A stretch of 64,000 nt of DNA from Rhodoferax sp. (GTDB taxonomy: Bacteria; Pseudomonadota; Gammaproteobacteria; Burkholderiales; Burkholderiaceae_C). Location of the stretch: positions 62,001 through 126,000 of the forward strand of contig JACKLK010000006.1 in assembly GCA_024236015.1 (NCBI GenBank). The letters are read 5' to 3'. The translations under genes were made by a program, and so were the position numbers. Shown in pieces: positions 42,014 through 50,958 of the stretch; the first letter of the stretch is position 1; each line of letters begins with the position of its first letter. The notes below the pieces were generated by a model. It worked only from the letters and a program-made list of their open reading frames with translations, had not been told where the DNA came from and searched no databases.

Positions 42014-42733
42014 ATGCCTGCACTGCGTTACCGCATCGCGCCGGAGGTCTTCGAAGCCCACCCGGGCTATGTGCGCGGCGTGCTGGTGTTCGACCGGCTG
42101 GACAACCGCGGCGATGGGGCGGCGCTGGTGCCGCTGTTGCGCGAGGCCGAGCAGCGGGTGCGCGACTCCGTGGCGGGCAACGTCGCCGAGCATCCGGGCA
42201 TCGCCGCCTGGCGCGAGGCCTATCGCCGCTTCGGTGCCAAGCCGTCCGAACACCGCAGCTCGATCGAGGCCATGGTGCGGCGCGTCGTGCAACCGGGCGA
42301 GATTCCGTCCATCAACCCGCTGGTCAACATCGGCAACATCGTGTCGTTGCGCCATCGGTTGCCGGCGGGTGTGCATCCGCTCGGGCCGGACCCCGTCTCG
42401 CTGGAACTGCGCGCGGCGGAGCCGCAGGATGTGTTCACGCCGGCCGACGGCAAACCGGCCGAGTCACCACCGGCCGGCGAGATCGTGTTCGTGGCCGGTC
42501 ACGACGTGCTGACCCGGCGCTGGACCTGGCGCCAGGCGCACGGCACGCAGACGCTGGCCGATACGACACGGGTGTTCTTCAACATCGACGGACTGCCACC
42601 GGTGTCCTCGGAGCAGGTCCTCGCCGCGATGGAGGATCTCGCGGCGCTGGTGCGGGACCACTGCGGCGGTGTGTGTGTAGCGTCGGTGCGGCTCGACGCC
42701 GCGCTGCCGCAGCTTACGGCCGATCTGCCCTGA
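42014..42733 (+). CDS. B3/B4 tRNA-binding-domain protein
   Basis: 239 residues, consisting essentially of a B3/B4 domain as found in the beta subunit of phenylalanyl-tRNA synthetase. Motifs include YRRFGAKPSEHRSSIEAMVRR and INPLVNIGNIVSLRHRLPAG. Free-standing members are proposed to edit mischarged tRNA or to handle amino acids. It begins 12 nt after the ketopantoate reductase-like gene, possibly co-transcribed, though no functional link with ring cleavage is evident. A convergent E1 gene ends 96 nt beyond its stop. Confidence 0.8.
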   Translation: MPALRYRIAPEVFEAHPGYVRGVLVFDRLDNRGDGAALVPLLREAEQRVRDSVAGNVAEHPGIAAWREAYRRFGAKPSEHRSSIEAMVRRVVQPGEIPSINPLVNIGNIVSLRHRLPAGVHPLGPDPVSLELRAAEPQDVFTPADGKPAESPPAGEIVFVAGHDVLTRRWTWRQAHGTQTLADTTRVFFNIDGLPPVSSEQVLAAMEDLAALVRDHCGGVCVASVRLDAALPQLTADLP

Positions 42734-42829
42734 GTGGGCGTGCCGCACGCCGCCGATGCGGCGTGTGGGTCATGCGCGTTGTCCTTCGGGACACCCGTGG
42801 CATGGCGCCCCGCAGGCGGCGAACCAGCA

Positions 42830-45427
42830 TCATCGCAGGGCGCGACACGCCGCACGCACGACGCTCTGTGCATCCACCGCGAAGTACGCGCGCAATGCGG
42901 CCCGCGTGTCGCTGCGCCCGAATCCATCGGTGCCCAGCGTATGGAAGCCGCGGCCCGTCGGCACGAACGCCCGCACGCTCTCCGGCACCGCGCGCACATA
43001 GTCGGTGGCGGCGATCACCGGGCCCCGGGTGTCGGCGAGCAGCCGGTGCAGGTGGCCTGCGTGCGTATGGGCCGCGCCGTCGCGCGCCAGCTCGCTCCAG
43101 CTGGTGACGCTGATTACGTCGGCTGCGATGCCCTGTTCGGCCAGCCGTGCGGCCGCGTGGATCACCTCGGTCAGGATGGCGCCCGAACCCATCAGCGTGA
43201 CGCGTTGCGCGCTGTCGGTCGATGGGCCGGCCAGGTGGTAGGCGCCGCGCAACACGCCGGCAGCCGCCCCGTCGGGCAGGCTGGGCTGCGCGTAGTTCTC
43301 GTTTGTCAGTGTGATGTAGTAGAAGACGTCGCGCTGCTCGACCAGCATCTCGCGCATGCCGGCGTCCAGGATCACCGCCAGTTCGCCGGCGAACGCCGGG
43401 TCGTATGCCTTGCAGTTCGGAATCGTCGCGGCCACCAGGTGGCTGCTGCCGTCCTGGTGTTGCAGGCCTTCGCCGGCCAGCGTGGTGCGGCCCGACGTGG
43501 CGCCGAGCAGGAAACCCCGCGCGCGCTGGTCCGCCGCGGCCCAGATCGCGTCGCCGACCCGCTGGAAGCCGAACATCGAGTAGTAGATGTACAGCGGCAG
43601 CATCGCCAGGCCGTGCACGCTGTAGCTGGTGGCCGCGGCCGTCCAGCTGGCCAGCGCACCGGCCTCGCTGATGCCTTCCTCCAGGATCTGGCCGTCCTTG
43701 GCCTCGCGGTAGCTCAGCACCGAGCCGATGTCCTCGGGCGCGTATTTCTGGCCCACGCTGCTGTAGATGCCGACCTGCTTGAACAGGTTGGCCATGCCGA
43801 AGGTACGCGCCTCGTCGGCGACGATGGGCACGATGCGCGGTCCCAGCGTCTGGTCCTTGAGCAGGTTGCCGAGCATGCGCACGAAGGCCATCGTCGTGCT
43901 CATCGCCTTGCCGTTGGCGTGCAGCGCGAACGCGCTGGTGCTCTCGATGGGAGGCACCGGCACCGTGTCGCAGCGGGTCTCGCGGCGCGGCATCGAGCCG
44001 CCGAGCGCCGCCCGGTGTTCGCGCAGGTAACGCATCTCGGCGCTGTCGTCGGCCGGCTTGAAGAATGCCAGGCCCTTGGCCTGTTCGTCGGTCAAAGGCA
44101 GGTCGAAGCGGTTGCGAAACGCCAGCAGGTCGTCGCCGTCGAGTTTCTTCTGGCTGTGCGTCGTCATCCGGCCCTGGCCGGCGCTGCCCATGCCGTAACC
44201 CTTCTTGGTATGCGCCAGGATCACGGTCGGCTGGCCGCGGTGTGCCGCGGCGGCGGCGTAGGCGGCGTGGATCTTCACCAGGTCGTGGCCGCCGCGCTTG
44301 AGCCGGTCGATCTGCTCGTCGCTCAGGCCCATGGCCAGGCGCGCCAGCTCCGGGTCCTGGCCGAAGAAGGTCTCGCGGTTGTAGCGCCCGTCCTTGGCGG
44401 CGAAGGTCTGCATCTGGCCGTCCACCGTGTGGGCGAATGCGCGCGCCAGGGCACCGCCGCGGTCGGCGGCGAACAGCCCGTCCCAGTCGCTGCCCCAGAC
44501 CAGCTTGATGACGTTCCAGCCGGCACCGGCGAACAGCCGTTCGAGTTCGTCGATGATGCGGCCGTTGCCGCGCACCGGGCCGTCGAGCCGCTGCAGGTTG
44601 CAGTTGACGACCCACACCAGGTTGTCGAGTTTCTCGCGCGCGGCCAGCGTCAGCGCGCTCATGCTCTCGGGTTCGTCCATCTCGCCGTCGCCGAACACGC
44701 CCCACACGGTGCGGCCGGCGCAGTCGAGCAATTGCCGGTGCGACAGGTACCGCATGAAACGCGCGTGGTAGATCGAGCTGATCGGGCCGATGCCCATCGA
44801 ACCGGTCGGGAACTGCCAGAAGTCGGGCATCAGCCAGGGATGCGGGTAACTCGACAGGCCGCGCGCGCCGTGGGCCTGGGCCGTGATCTCCTGGCGGTAA
44901 TGCATCAGGTCGGTCTCGGTGAGCCGCCCTTCGAGGAAGGCGCGCGCATAGACGCCGGGCGCGCTGTGCGGCTGGAAAAACACCAGGTCGCCGCCGTGCT
45001 GCCCATCGCGTGCGTGGAAGAAATGGTTGAAGCCGACCTCGAACAGGTCGGCCGCACTGGCATAACTGGCGATGTGTCCGCCCAACTCGCCGTAGGCCTG
45101 GTTGGCACGTACCACCATGGCCAGCGCGTTCCAGCGCATCAGCGAACCCAGGCGCTCCTCGATCGCGAGGTCGCCGGGGAAGGGGGGCTGTTCCTGCACC
45201 GCGATGGTGTTCACGTAGGGCGTGTTCAGCGCGGCTTGCCAGCCGATGCGTTCGTGGCGCGCCAGGCGGCACAGTTCATCCAGGATCTGGCCTGCGCGTT
45301 GCGGGCCGTCGGCGGCCACCAGCGACAGAAAGGCGTCGCGCCATTCGGCGGTCTCGGCGGGGTTGTGGTCGATGCCCGGCAGGGCGTCGCGCAGGCGGTC
45401 GGGAACGGAGCGGAGGATGGCATTCAT
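42830..45427 (-). CDS. Homodimeric pyruvate dehydrogenase-type E1 (possible 2-oxobutyrate dehydrogenase, MdeB-like)
   Basis: 865 residues, thiamine diphosphate-dependent E1 of the AceE family. The TPP/Mg motif reads GVFGDGEMDEPES, and other AceE-typical stretches are HGGDLVFFQPHSAPGVYARAFLEGR and DEARTFGMANLFKQVGIYS. No E2 or E3 gene is adjacent. A divergent Lrp-family gene lies 103 bp away; in Pseudomonas putida the mde operon has the same pairing (MdeB, an E1-like protein acting on 2-oxobutyrate, with MdeR, an Lrp homologue). The methionine gamma-lyase gene mdeA is missing here. It may equally be a second pyruvate E1. Confidence 0.88.
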   Translation of the reverse strand: MNAILRSVPDRLRDALPGIDHNPAETAEWRDAFLSLVAADGPQRAGQILDELCRLARHERIGWQAALNTPYVNTIAVQEQPPFPGDLAIEERLGSLMRWNALAMVVRANQAYGELGGHIASYASAADLFEVGFNHFFHARDGQHGGDLVFFQPHSAPGVYARAFLEGRLTETDLMHYRQEITAQAHGARGLSSYPHPWLMPDFWQFPTGSMGIGPISSIYHARFMRYLSHRQLLDCAGRTVWGVFGDGEMDEPESMSALTLAAREKLDNLVWVVNCNLQRLDGPVRGNGRIIDELERLFAGAGWNVIKLVWGSDWDGLFAADRGGALARAFAHTVDGQMQTFAAKDGRYNRETFFGQDPELARLAMGLSDEQIDRLKRGGHDLVKIHAAYAAAAAHRGQPTVILAHTKKGYGMGSAGQGRMTTHSQKKLDGDDLLAFRNRFDLPLTDEQAKGLAFFKPADDSAEMRYLREHRAALGGSMPRRETRCDTVPVPPIESTSAFALHANGKAMSTTMAFVRMLGNLLKDQTLGPRIVPIVADEARTFGMANLFKQVGIYSSVGQKYAPEDIGSVLSYREAKDGQILEEGISEAGALASWTAAATSYSVHGLAMLPLYIYYSMFGFQRVGDAIWAAADQRARGFLLGATSGRTTLAGEGLQHQDGSSHLVAATIPNCKAYDPAFAGELAVILDAGMREMLVEQRDVFYYITLTNENYAQPSLPDGAAAGVLRGAYHLAGPSTDSAQRVTLMGSGAILTEVIHAAARLAEQGIAADVISVTSWSELARDGAAHTHAGHLHRLLADTRGPVIAATDYVRAVPESVRAFVPTGRGFHTLGTDGFGRSDTRAALRAYFAVDAQSVVRAACRALR

Positions 45428-45498
45428 GATGCGTTCCACTTTATGCTGGAGTTCACGGCATGTGCTGCGCTTTCGCTGTTCGAGAGCCGACAACAGCG

Positions 45499-45512
45499 GC
45501 AGAATATGCTGC
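45499..45512. promoter_or_regulatory. Palindrome in the E1/Lrp divergent region
   Basis: GCAGAATATGCTGC has GCAG/CTGC arms around an AT core and resembles the loose Lrp/AsnC type of site. It lies 18 bp before the Lrp-family start, a good position for autoregulation and control of the E1 gene. Motif-only evidence. Confidence 0.4.
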
Positions 45513-45530
45513 AGATGAAAGGAAATACGG

Positions 45531-46004
45531 ATGAACAGCTTCGACCGCAGCGATCTGCGCATTCTCGACGAGCTGCAGCGCGACGGCTCCCTGACCAACG
45601 CCGAGCTGGCGCGGCGCATCGGCTTGTCGCCGTCGCCGTGCCTGGCGCGGGTCAAGGCGCTCGAGGCCGGCGGCGTGATCCAGCGTTACGTGGCGCTGGC
45701 CAGCGCCGCGGCGCTGGGCCTGGGGCTGACGGTGTTCATCTCGATCAGCCTCAAGACCCAGAGCAAGGCCACGCTGGCCGAATTCGAGGCCGAGATCGCG
45801 CTGCACGACGAGATCATGGAGTGTTACCTGATGACCGGCGACAGCGACTACCTGCTGCGTGTCGCCGTGACCGACATGGCGGCGCTGGAGCGTTTCATCC
45901 TCGAGCGCCTGTCGCCGATACCGGGGGTCGAGAAGATCCGTTCGAGTTTTGCCCTCAAGCAGGTGCGCTACAAGACGGCGCTGCCGCTCGGGCACTTGTC
46001 CTGA
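45531..46004 (+). CDS. Lrp/AsnC-family regulator
   Basis: 157 residues, standard Lrp length. The N-terminal helix-turn-helix is LDELQRDGSLTNAELARRIGLSPSPCLARVKALEAGGVI; the C-terminal RAM (ligand-binding) domain follows, with MECYLMTGDSDYLLRVAV. AAAGGA is 7 nt before the ATG. Divergent from the E1 gene, it probably senses an amino or oxo acid and controls that gene. Compared with global Lrp it is more likely a local regulator of the MdeR/BkdR type. Confidence 0.9.
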   Translation: MNSFDRSDLRILDELQRDGSLTNAELARRIGLSPSPCLARVKALEAGGVIQRYVALASAAALGLGLTVFISISLKTQSKATLAEFEAEIALHDEIMECYLMTGDSDYLLRVAVTDMAALERFILERLSPIPGVEKIRSSFALKQVRYKTALPLGHLS

Positions 46005-46052
46005 GGCCACCACCGGCGCGCCACGCGTGGCAGGCCGCCGGCGCGGCCGACC

Positions 46053-46697
46053 TCAGGCGGCCTTGGCGAACTGCGCGCGCACCTGCGCTTCGTGTGCCAG
46101 CAAGGCCTGGACGCTGGGCCGTTGTTCCATGCGTTGCTGGTGCGATGCGCAGTGGCCAAGGTCGGACAGGTCCAGCTTGAACATGCCGGCGCGGCGGAAG
46201 CACCAATAGAAATACGCGTCGGCACAACCGAAACGTTCGAAGAACCAGTCGCGACCGGCCAGCATGTCGTTGGCGATCACCAATTGCTCGCGCAGCCCCT
46301 GTCCACCGAGTTCGCGCACGTTGTCGGCGCTGCCTTCCAGCGTGCAGAAACGTTCCGGACGTGCCGACTGGGTGATGCGCGGATGGATGCCCGATGCGCA
46401 CCAGGCCATCACCGAGATCGCCCGCACATGGTCCATCGGGTCCTGCGGCATCAGGCCGGCATCGGGGAAGGTGCGCGCGATCCAGAGCTGGATCGCCACG
46501 TTCTCGGTCAGGACCTGCCCGTCGACGATCAGCGTCGGCACCTTGCCCTTGGGATTGAGCCGCAGATAGTCCGGGTCGAGCTGCTGCTGGCGGGACATGT
46601 CGATGTTGCGCGTCTCGAACGTCGCACCGGCTTCCGTGAGCAAGACGTAGGGTGCCAGCGAACACGCGAACGGGCTGTAGGCGAGGGTGATGTGCAT
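46053..46697 (-). CDS. Glutathione S-transferase family protein
   Basis: 214 residues with a thioredoxin-like N-terminal domain (YSPFACSLAPYVLLTEAG; NPKGKVPTLIVDGQVLTENVAIQLWIA with the cis-Pro and the glutathione-binding Glu-Asn) and an all-helical C-terminal domain. SPFACS suggests a Ser- or Cys-type active site as in beta or nu classes. Role unknown; neighbours give no pathway. It converges with the Lrp-family gene. Confidence 0.85.
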   Translation of the reverse strand: MHITLAYSPFACSLAPYVLLTEAGATFETRNIDMSRQQQLDPDYLRLNPKGKVPTLIVDGQVLTENVAIQLWIARTFPDAGLMPQDPMDHVRAISVMAWCASGIHPRITQSARPERFCTLEGSADNVRELGGQGLREQLVIANDMLAGRDWFFERFGCADAYFYWCFRRAGMFKLDLSDLGHCASHQQRMEQRPSVQALLAHEAQVRAQFAKAA

Positions 46698-46921
46698 GGG
46701 GTCAGGGCTCCTGGCGGGTCGGTTGGAAAGGGTGGCCCGTCAGCGGGTCGCGGCGCCGGGCCGCGCACATCATAGACCGCGAGGTCCCGGGCCGTCGCTG
46801 ACCTGGGCGCGATCCGGAACACCGACGGCACCCGCGCATCGATGATCACGCCCCGGCGCAGGCCCGGCCATGCAGATCGGATCCCTACAATTCCGCTTTG
46901 CAGCCAACTCAGGGGAGAGCC

Positions 46922-47440
46922 ATGAACAAGGGTGGAAAGACGCGTCTGGAACGCTTCATCGCGCGGGTGGTCGGCCAGCGCTGCGGCATCGACGCGGCGG
47001 CGGCGGCGACCGGCGCACTGGCCGGCGTGGTGTGGGAAGTGGGCCTGGGCAACGGCCGGACCTACGACCACCTGCGGGACCGTTTCGCCGGACGCGACAT
47101 CATCGTGTTCGACCGGCAGGTTGCGTCGCACCCGGACTGCATTCCACCGCAGGACATGGTGCGGCTCGGCGACTTCCACGACACCGTGCCGGCCGAGGCC
47201 ACACGCAGTGCCGGCGCGGTGGCGATGGTGCATGCCGACGTCGGCAGCGGCGACATTGCCGCCAGCCGCGCGCTCGGACGCTGGCTGACACCCTTGTTCG
47301 TGCAGGCCCTGGCGCCGGGCGGCTACCTGGTCGGCGACCAGCCGATGGAGGATGCGGCGCTCGAGCCGATCGCGCTGGCCGATATCGGTGCCGCCGACCT
47401 GGCGCCGGACGCTTATTTCGTCTATCGCAAGCGCGGCTGA
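46922..47440 (+). CDS. Small class I SAM-dependent methyltransferase-like protein
   Basis: 172 residues. The motif VWEVGLGNGRTYDHLRDRF at about 38-56 is a Rossmann-type motif I, and DIIVFDRQVASHP supplies the acidic residue for the SAM ribose; VAMVHADVGSGD and LAPGGYLVGDQPM fit later motifs. The protein is short and no substrate can be named. GGGGAGA precedes ATG 46922, and a TACAAT -10 box lies at 46886-46891. It converges with the CBS gene with only 15 nt between. Confidence 0.78.
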   Translation: MNKGGKTRLERFIARVVGQRCGIDAAAAATGALAGVVWEVGLGNGRTYDHLRDRFAGRDIIVFDRQVASHPDCIPPQDMVRLGDFHDTVPAEATRSAGAVAMVHADVGSGDIAASRALGRWLTPLFVQALAPGGYLVGDQPMEDAALEPIALADIGAADLAPDAYFVYRKRG

Positions 47441-47455
47441 CGGCGCCCGGCCGGG

Positions 47456-47908
47456 TCAACGCCGCTGCGCGAACTCGCGGTCACGCGCACCGCGCAGGCC
47501 CGAGACCAGGGCCTTGAGATCGTCGGACATCGCCTCGAGCACGTCCTCCAGCGTCATGATGCCGCGCAGCCGGCCGGCGTCGTCGACGATGACCAGGCGG
47601 CGCACCTTGCGCTCGTGCATCAGCGCCACGCCGTCCTGCAGCTCCAGGCTGGCGCGCGCCACGACCAGCTCGCCCGACATGATGTCCGAGGCGGTGAACA
47701 CCGCCGGATCCAGGCCCTCGGCCATCACCGCCAGCACCAGGTCGCGGTCGGTGACGATGCCGATCGGCCGGGTCTTTTCGTGTGCATCGACGACGACCAG
47801 CGCGCCGACATGGTGCCGGCGCATCAGTTGCGCGGTCTGCAGCGCGGTGGTCTCGGCTTCGACCACGGCGACGATGGTGGTGGCGATGTCGTTCAGGTGG
47901 CGGGGCAT
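47456..47908 (-). CDS. Tandem CBS-domain protein
   Basis: 150 residues made of two CBS repeats (about 10-65 and 75-135; VGALVVVDAHEKTRPIGIVTDRDLV and VRRLVIVDDAGRLRGIMTLEDVL). CBS pairs bind adenosine nucleotides and act as energy sensors or modules on other proteins. AAGGAG lies 6 nt before the ATG. It is the third gene of a minus-strand trio with the patatin protein (39 nt upstream) and the nucleotidyltransferase, so a regulatory partnership with one of these is likely but unproven. Confidence 0.88.
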   Translation of the reverse strand: MPRHLNDIATTIVAVVEAETTALQTAQLMRRHHVGALVVVDAHEKTRPIGIVTDRDLVLAVMAEGLDPAVFTASDIMSGELVVARASLELQDGVALMHERKVRRLVIVDDAGRLRGIMTLEDVLEAMSDDLKALVSGLRGARDREFAQRR

Positions 47909-47947
47909 GGCAGTCTCCTTGGTATCTCGGGGCCGGTTCGGCCATGG

Positions 47948-48904
47948 TCAGAAAAAGCGCTTGAGCGTGCGGGGTTCGATGGATGCCATCGTCTCCAGCG
48001 CCAGGCGTTCGAGCGTGGTCGTGGCCTCCGGCGTGGCCACGTCGATGCCCAGTCCGGCGCCGGCGGGCCAGCGCGCATCCAGGCGCAGGTAACGCTCGCC
48101 CAGGCGGTCTTCCATGATCGCCTGCACGTGTTGCTGCTGCACCGAGATCAGCGTCAGGATCAGCCGGCCATCGGTCAGCCAGCCCACGGCGCCGGCGTCC
48201 GGGTCCAGTTCCTCGGCCGGCTGGTAACCCGCGGTGGCCGTGCCGATCGACACCATGCGCACCCGGGCCGGCTCCACGCCCATGAAATGTTCGGCCTCGT
48301 GCATGGCGACCTGGTCGGGCGCGACCGCGAACAGGCCGCCGTCGGCATACAGCCGCCCGCCGATGGGTACCGACGGGAAATACGCGGGCGCCGCACTGGT
48401 GGCCATGGCCACGTCCACGGCCTTGCAGGTTTCGTCGCCGTGGGACGCCGCGACATGCGGCGTCTTGAACACCTTGGTCTGGCTGCGGCTCACGTCGACG
48501 GCCGGTATCACCACGGCATGCTGCGCCTGCGCCAGCGTGCGTTCGCCGAACAGGGTGTGCAGCTCGTCGCGCAGCGCCGCACCGCTGTATTTCGGGCCCA
48601 TCACCGAACGGGTCAGGTCGATCAGGCGGGTCATCGTGCCCGACGGCAGGCGGCGGGCCGAGAACACCTCTTCGCCACGGGCGTGGAACAGTTCGACGAT
48701 CGCCGCCATCGGCACCTCGAACGCCAGCGCCAGCGCCAGCAGGCCGCCGACCGAGGTGCCGGCAACCAGGTCGAAGCGCCGGCCCAGGGGTTCGCCCAGC
48801 TGCTGTTCGAGCCGGGCCAGCACGACGGCCGTGTACAGGCCGAGGTAGCCGCCGCCGGACAGGGCCAGGATGCGGAATTCGTCGTGTCGGCTCGGGGTCG
48901 CCAT
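47948..48904 (-). CDS. Patatin-like phospholipase
   Basis: 318 residues. The patatin hydrolase layout is complete: oxyanion loop GGGYLG at 17-22, nucleophile Ser51 in GTSVGG and catalytic Asp188 in DGG. FRILALSGGG at the start resembles the phospholipase effectors of CBASS (CapV) and related bacterial patatins. No signal peptide, so it probably acts on membrane lipids from the cytosolic side. It sits between a cNMP-binding/nucleotidyltransferase protein and a CBS protein in one transcript. A house-keeping lipase is the simple alternative. Confidence 0.85.
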   Translation of the reverse strand: MATPSRHDEFRILALSGGGYLGLYTAVVLARLEQQLGEPLGRRFDLVAGTSVGGLLALALAFEVPMAAIVELFHARGEEVFSARRLPSGTMTRLIDLTRSVMGPKYSGAALRDELHTLFGERTLAQAQHAVVIPAVDVSRSQTKVFKTPHVAASHGDETCKAVDVAMATSAAPAYFPSVPIGGRLYADGGLFAVAPDQVAMHEAEHFMGVEPARVRMVSIGTATAGYQPAEELDPDAGAVGWLTDGRLILTLISVQQQHVQAIMEDRLGERYLRLDARWPAGAGLGIDVATPEATTTLERLALETMASIEPRTLKRFF

Positions 48905-48965
48905 GCACACACTCTGGCGCAGATGGCGCGCGCAGGCCTTGACCTGCGTCAAGCGCCGGGTGGGG

Positions 48966-50861
48966 TCACGACGGATAGTCCCGCTCGAGCTTGGCCAGCA
49001 GCCGCCGGGCGACGCGGAAGCTTTCCTTGAGCATGTGCCGGTCGATGTGGTTGAGCGACTCCAGTTCGACCTGGTTGGCGGTCTCCAGCGGGGTGTCGCC
49101 CATCTGCACCTGCAGGCGCAGCATCTGCAGAAACTCGAAGGCGGCGATCCAGGCTTCGCTGTCCGGCGCCGACATGTGCAATCTCGGGCCGATGGCCTCG
49201 AAGCGCTCGCGCGTGCCGATCGCCGTGACGCCCAGCGCCAGCGCATAGAGCCGGGCCACGTCGACGAACACCGCCGTGCCATGGTGCTTGAGGTCGACCA
49301 TCTCCCGGCCGTCGACCGACTGGGTGTCGATCGCGCCGCGCCAGTTCAGCGGCACCCGGTGCCGGCGCGCGTTGTCGGCCATCTGCTTGGCAAAACGGGG
49401 CAGGGCGGCGGCCTGGCGCGTGATGCCGTCGCGCAGTTGCTCGGCCAGGTCGGCGCGGCCCACCAGGGGACGCAGGTCGAAATAGATGTTGGCGTTGAGC
49501 AGGTCCTGCGGCGAGCCGAATTCCATCCAGTCGTCGAAGCGCCGGGCCCACTCCTGCGGCGTCAGGCAGCATTGCGGATTGCTGGCCATGATGTTGCCCT
49601 TGCACAGCGGATAGCCGCAGCGGTCCAGCGCCTCGTTGACGCTGCGCCCGAAGGCCAGCCAGCGCGGCCGGTCCACGTCGGGTTGTTCGCTCAGGAACAC
49701 CAGTCCGTTGTCCTGGTCGGTGGAGATGGTCTGCTCGGAACGGCCCTCGGAGCCGAAGGCCAGCCAGCAGGCCTGTCGCATGTCGACGCCGTGCAGCCGG
49801 GCCTGCATCTCGACCAGCCGCTCGGTCAGCAGGTCGTTGAGGTGGCTGATCAGCTGCGTGAGTTGCCGCGCGGCCACGCCCTGGCCGATCAGGTGGCGCG
49901 CAAACGTACGGATCTTCTGCGCCGACTGCACCAGCGCCGCTTCGTCCCGCGCGCCCCGGATGGCCGCGCTGACATGGCGGATGGACATGCGCTGCATCGC
50001 GAACAGGTCGCGTTCCGACACCACGCCCACGACCGTGCCGTCCTGCGTGACCGGCACGTGGCGGATGCCGTGGCGCGACATCAGCAAGGCGGCGTCCTGC
50101 GCCGTGTTCTGTGTCGTCAAGGTGTGGATGGGCGCCGTCATCACGGTGCCGATCGGCGACTCCAGCGGCGTGCGCGCCAGCACGACCCGATCGAGGATGT
50201 CGTGGCGGGTCAGGATGCCGAGCGCGGCGCCGGCCGGGTCGACCACCAGCATGGAGCCGATCTTGTCGTCATGCATGGTCTGCAGCGCCTGCGCCAGCGG
50301 CGTCTTGGGCAACACGCCGACCGGCGGCTTGAGCGCCAGCTGGCCGAGCGGGGTTTCCAGCGACTGTTCGGCCAGCGCCTGGGTCGCGTAGCTGGCCTGC
50401 ATCGCCTGGCGCGAGAGCGCGAGCTGCTGGTGGACCCGGTCGCGCATGAACGCGGCGAAGACCGTGCTCGCCGCGCACAGGGCCTGGACCTCGGCGGCCG
50501 GCAGATGCAGGCACACGACGTCGTCATGCGCCGTGTAGGTGGAGCTGACCGCACGGGACTCCATGACGGCGCCGACCGGAAACAGGTCGCCCGGCTCGAA
50601 GGAGAAACGTGTCCCGCCGTCCTGGTCGGCGCCCAGTCCGGTCACATGGCCTTCGAGCAATACCAGCAGGTGCGACACCACGCCGTGGGCCGGCGACAGG
50701 ATGACGGTGCCGGCCGGGTGACGCCGGGCGGCGGCCTTGTCGACGAATGCGTCGAGGTGCTCCGGCCGCATCTGCTGGAACGGAACGTAGGCACGCAGGC
50801 GCGCGCGGATGCCGGCGGGCAGTCCCGCCGCGGTGGTGCTGGACGGATCGGCAGTGGCCAT
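48966..50861 (-). CDS. cNMP-binding / CBS / DUF294 nucleotidyltransferase-like signalling protein
   Basis: 631 residues with four parts: a cyclic-nucleotide-binding fold (about 20-145), two CBS repeats (about 175-295), a DUF294 nucleotidyltransferase-like domain with GSEGRSEQ at 370-377 and the acidic pair Asp382/Asp384 (the GS...DxD pattern of GlnD-like enzymes), and a helical DUF294 C-terminal domain (to 625). The active-site residues look intact; the reaction is unknown. AGGAA precedes the ATG. First gene of the trio; the patatin gene starts 61 nt after its stop. The usual DUF294 neighbours (an ActP-type symporter, an exonuclease) are absent. Confidence 0.88.
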   Translation of the reverse strand: MATADPSSTTAAGLPAGIRARLRAYVPFQQMRPEHLDAFVDKAAARRHPAGTVILSPAHGVVSHLLVLLEGHVTGLGADQDGGTRFSFEPGDLFPVGAVMESRAVSSTYTAHDDVVCLHLPAAEVQALCAASTVFAAFMRDRVHQQLALSRQAMQASYATQALAEQSLETPLGQLALKPPVGVLPKTPLAQALQTMHDDKIGSMLVVDPAGAALGILTRHDILDRVVLARTPLESPIGTVMTAPIHTLTTQNTAQDAALLMSRHGIRHVPVTQDGTVVGVVSERDLFAMQRMSIRHVSAAIRGARDEAALVQSAQKIRTFARHLIGQGVAARQLTQLISHLNDLLTERLVEMQARLHGVDMRQACWLAFGSEGRSEQTISTDQDNGLVFLSEQPDVDRPRWLAFGRSVNEALDRCGYPLCKGNIMASNPQCCLTPQEWARRFDDWMEFGSPQDLLNANIYFDLRPLVGRADLAEQLRDGITRQAAALPRFAKQMADNARRHRVPLNWRGAIDTQSVDGREMVDLKHHGTAVFVDVARLYALALGVTAIGTRERFEAIGPRLHMSAPDSEAWIAAFEFLQMLRLQVQMGDTPLETANQVELESLNHIDRHMLKESFRVARRLLAKLERDYPS

Positions 50862-50958
50862 GTGCGGTATTCCTGCAGTCGATGGGGTGTCGCCCGGTGC
50901 GACGCCGCACGTCCATTCTGGCAGAGGCCGCCGCGCGGGCCGCGTCGCGGGCGGGTCG

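Noticed and set aside
47456..50861. A canonical CBASS defence operon
   Set aside because: The patatin resembles CapV, but the nucleotidyltransferase is DUF294-type with sensor domains, not a CD-NTase, and no Cap2/Cap3 ancillary genes are present. Kept only as a hypothesis of a different system.
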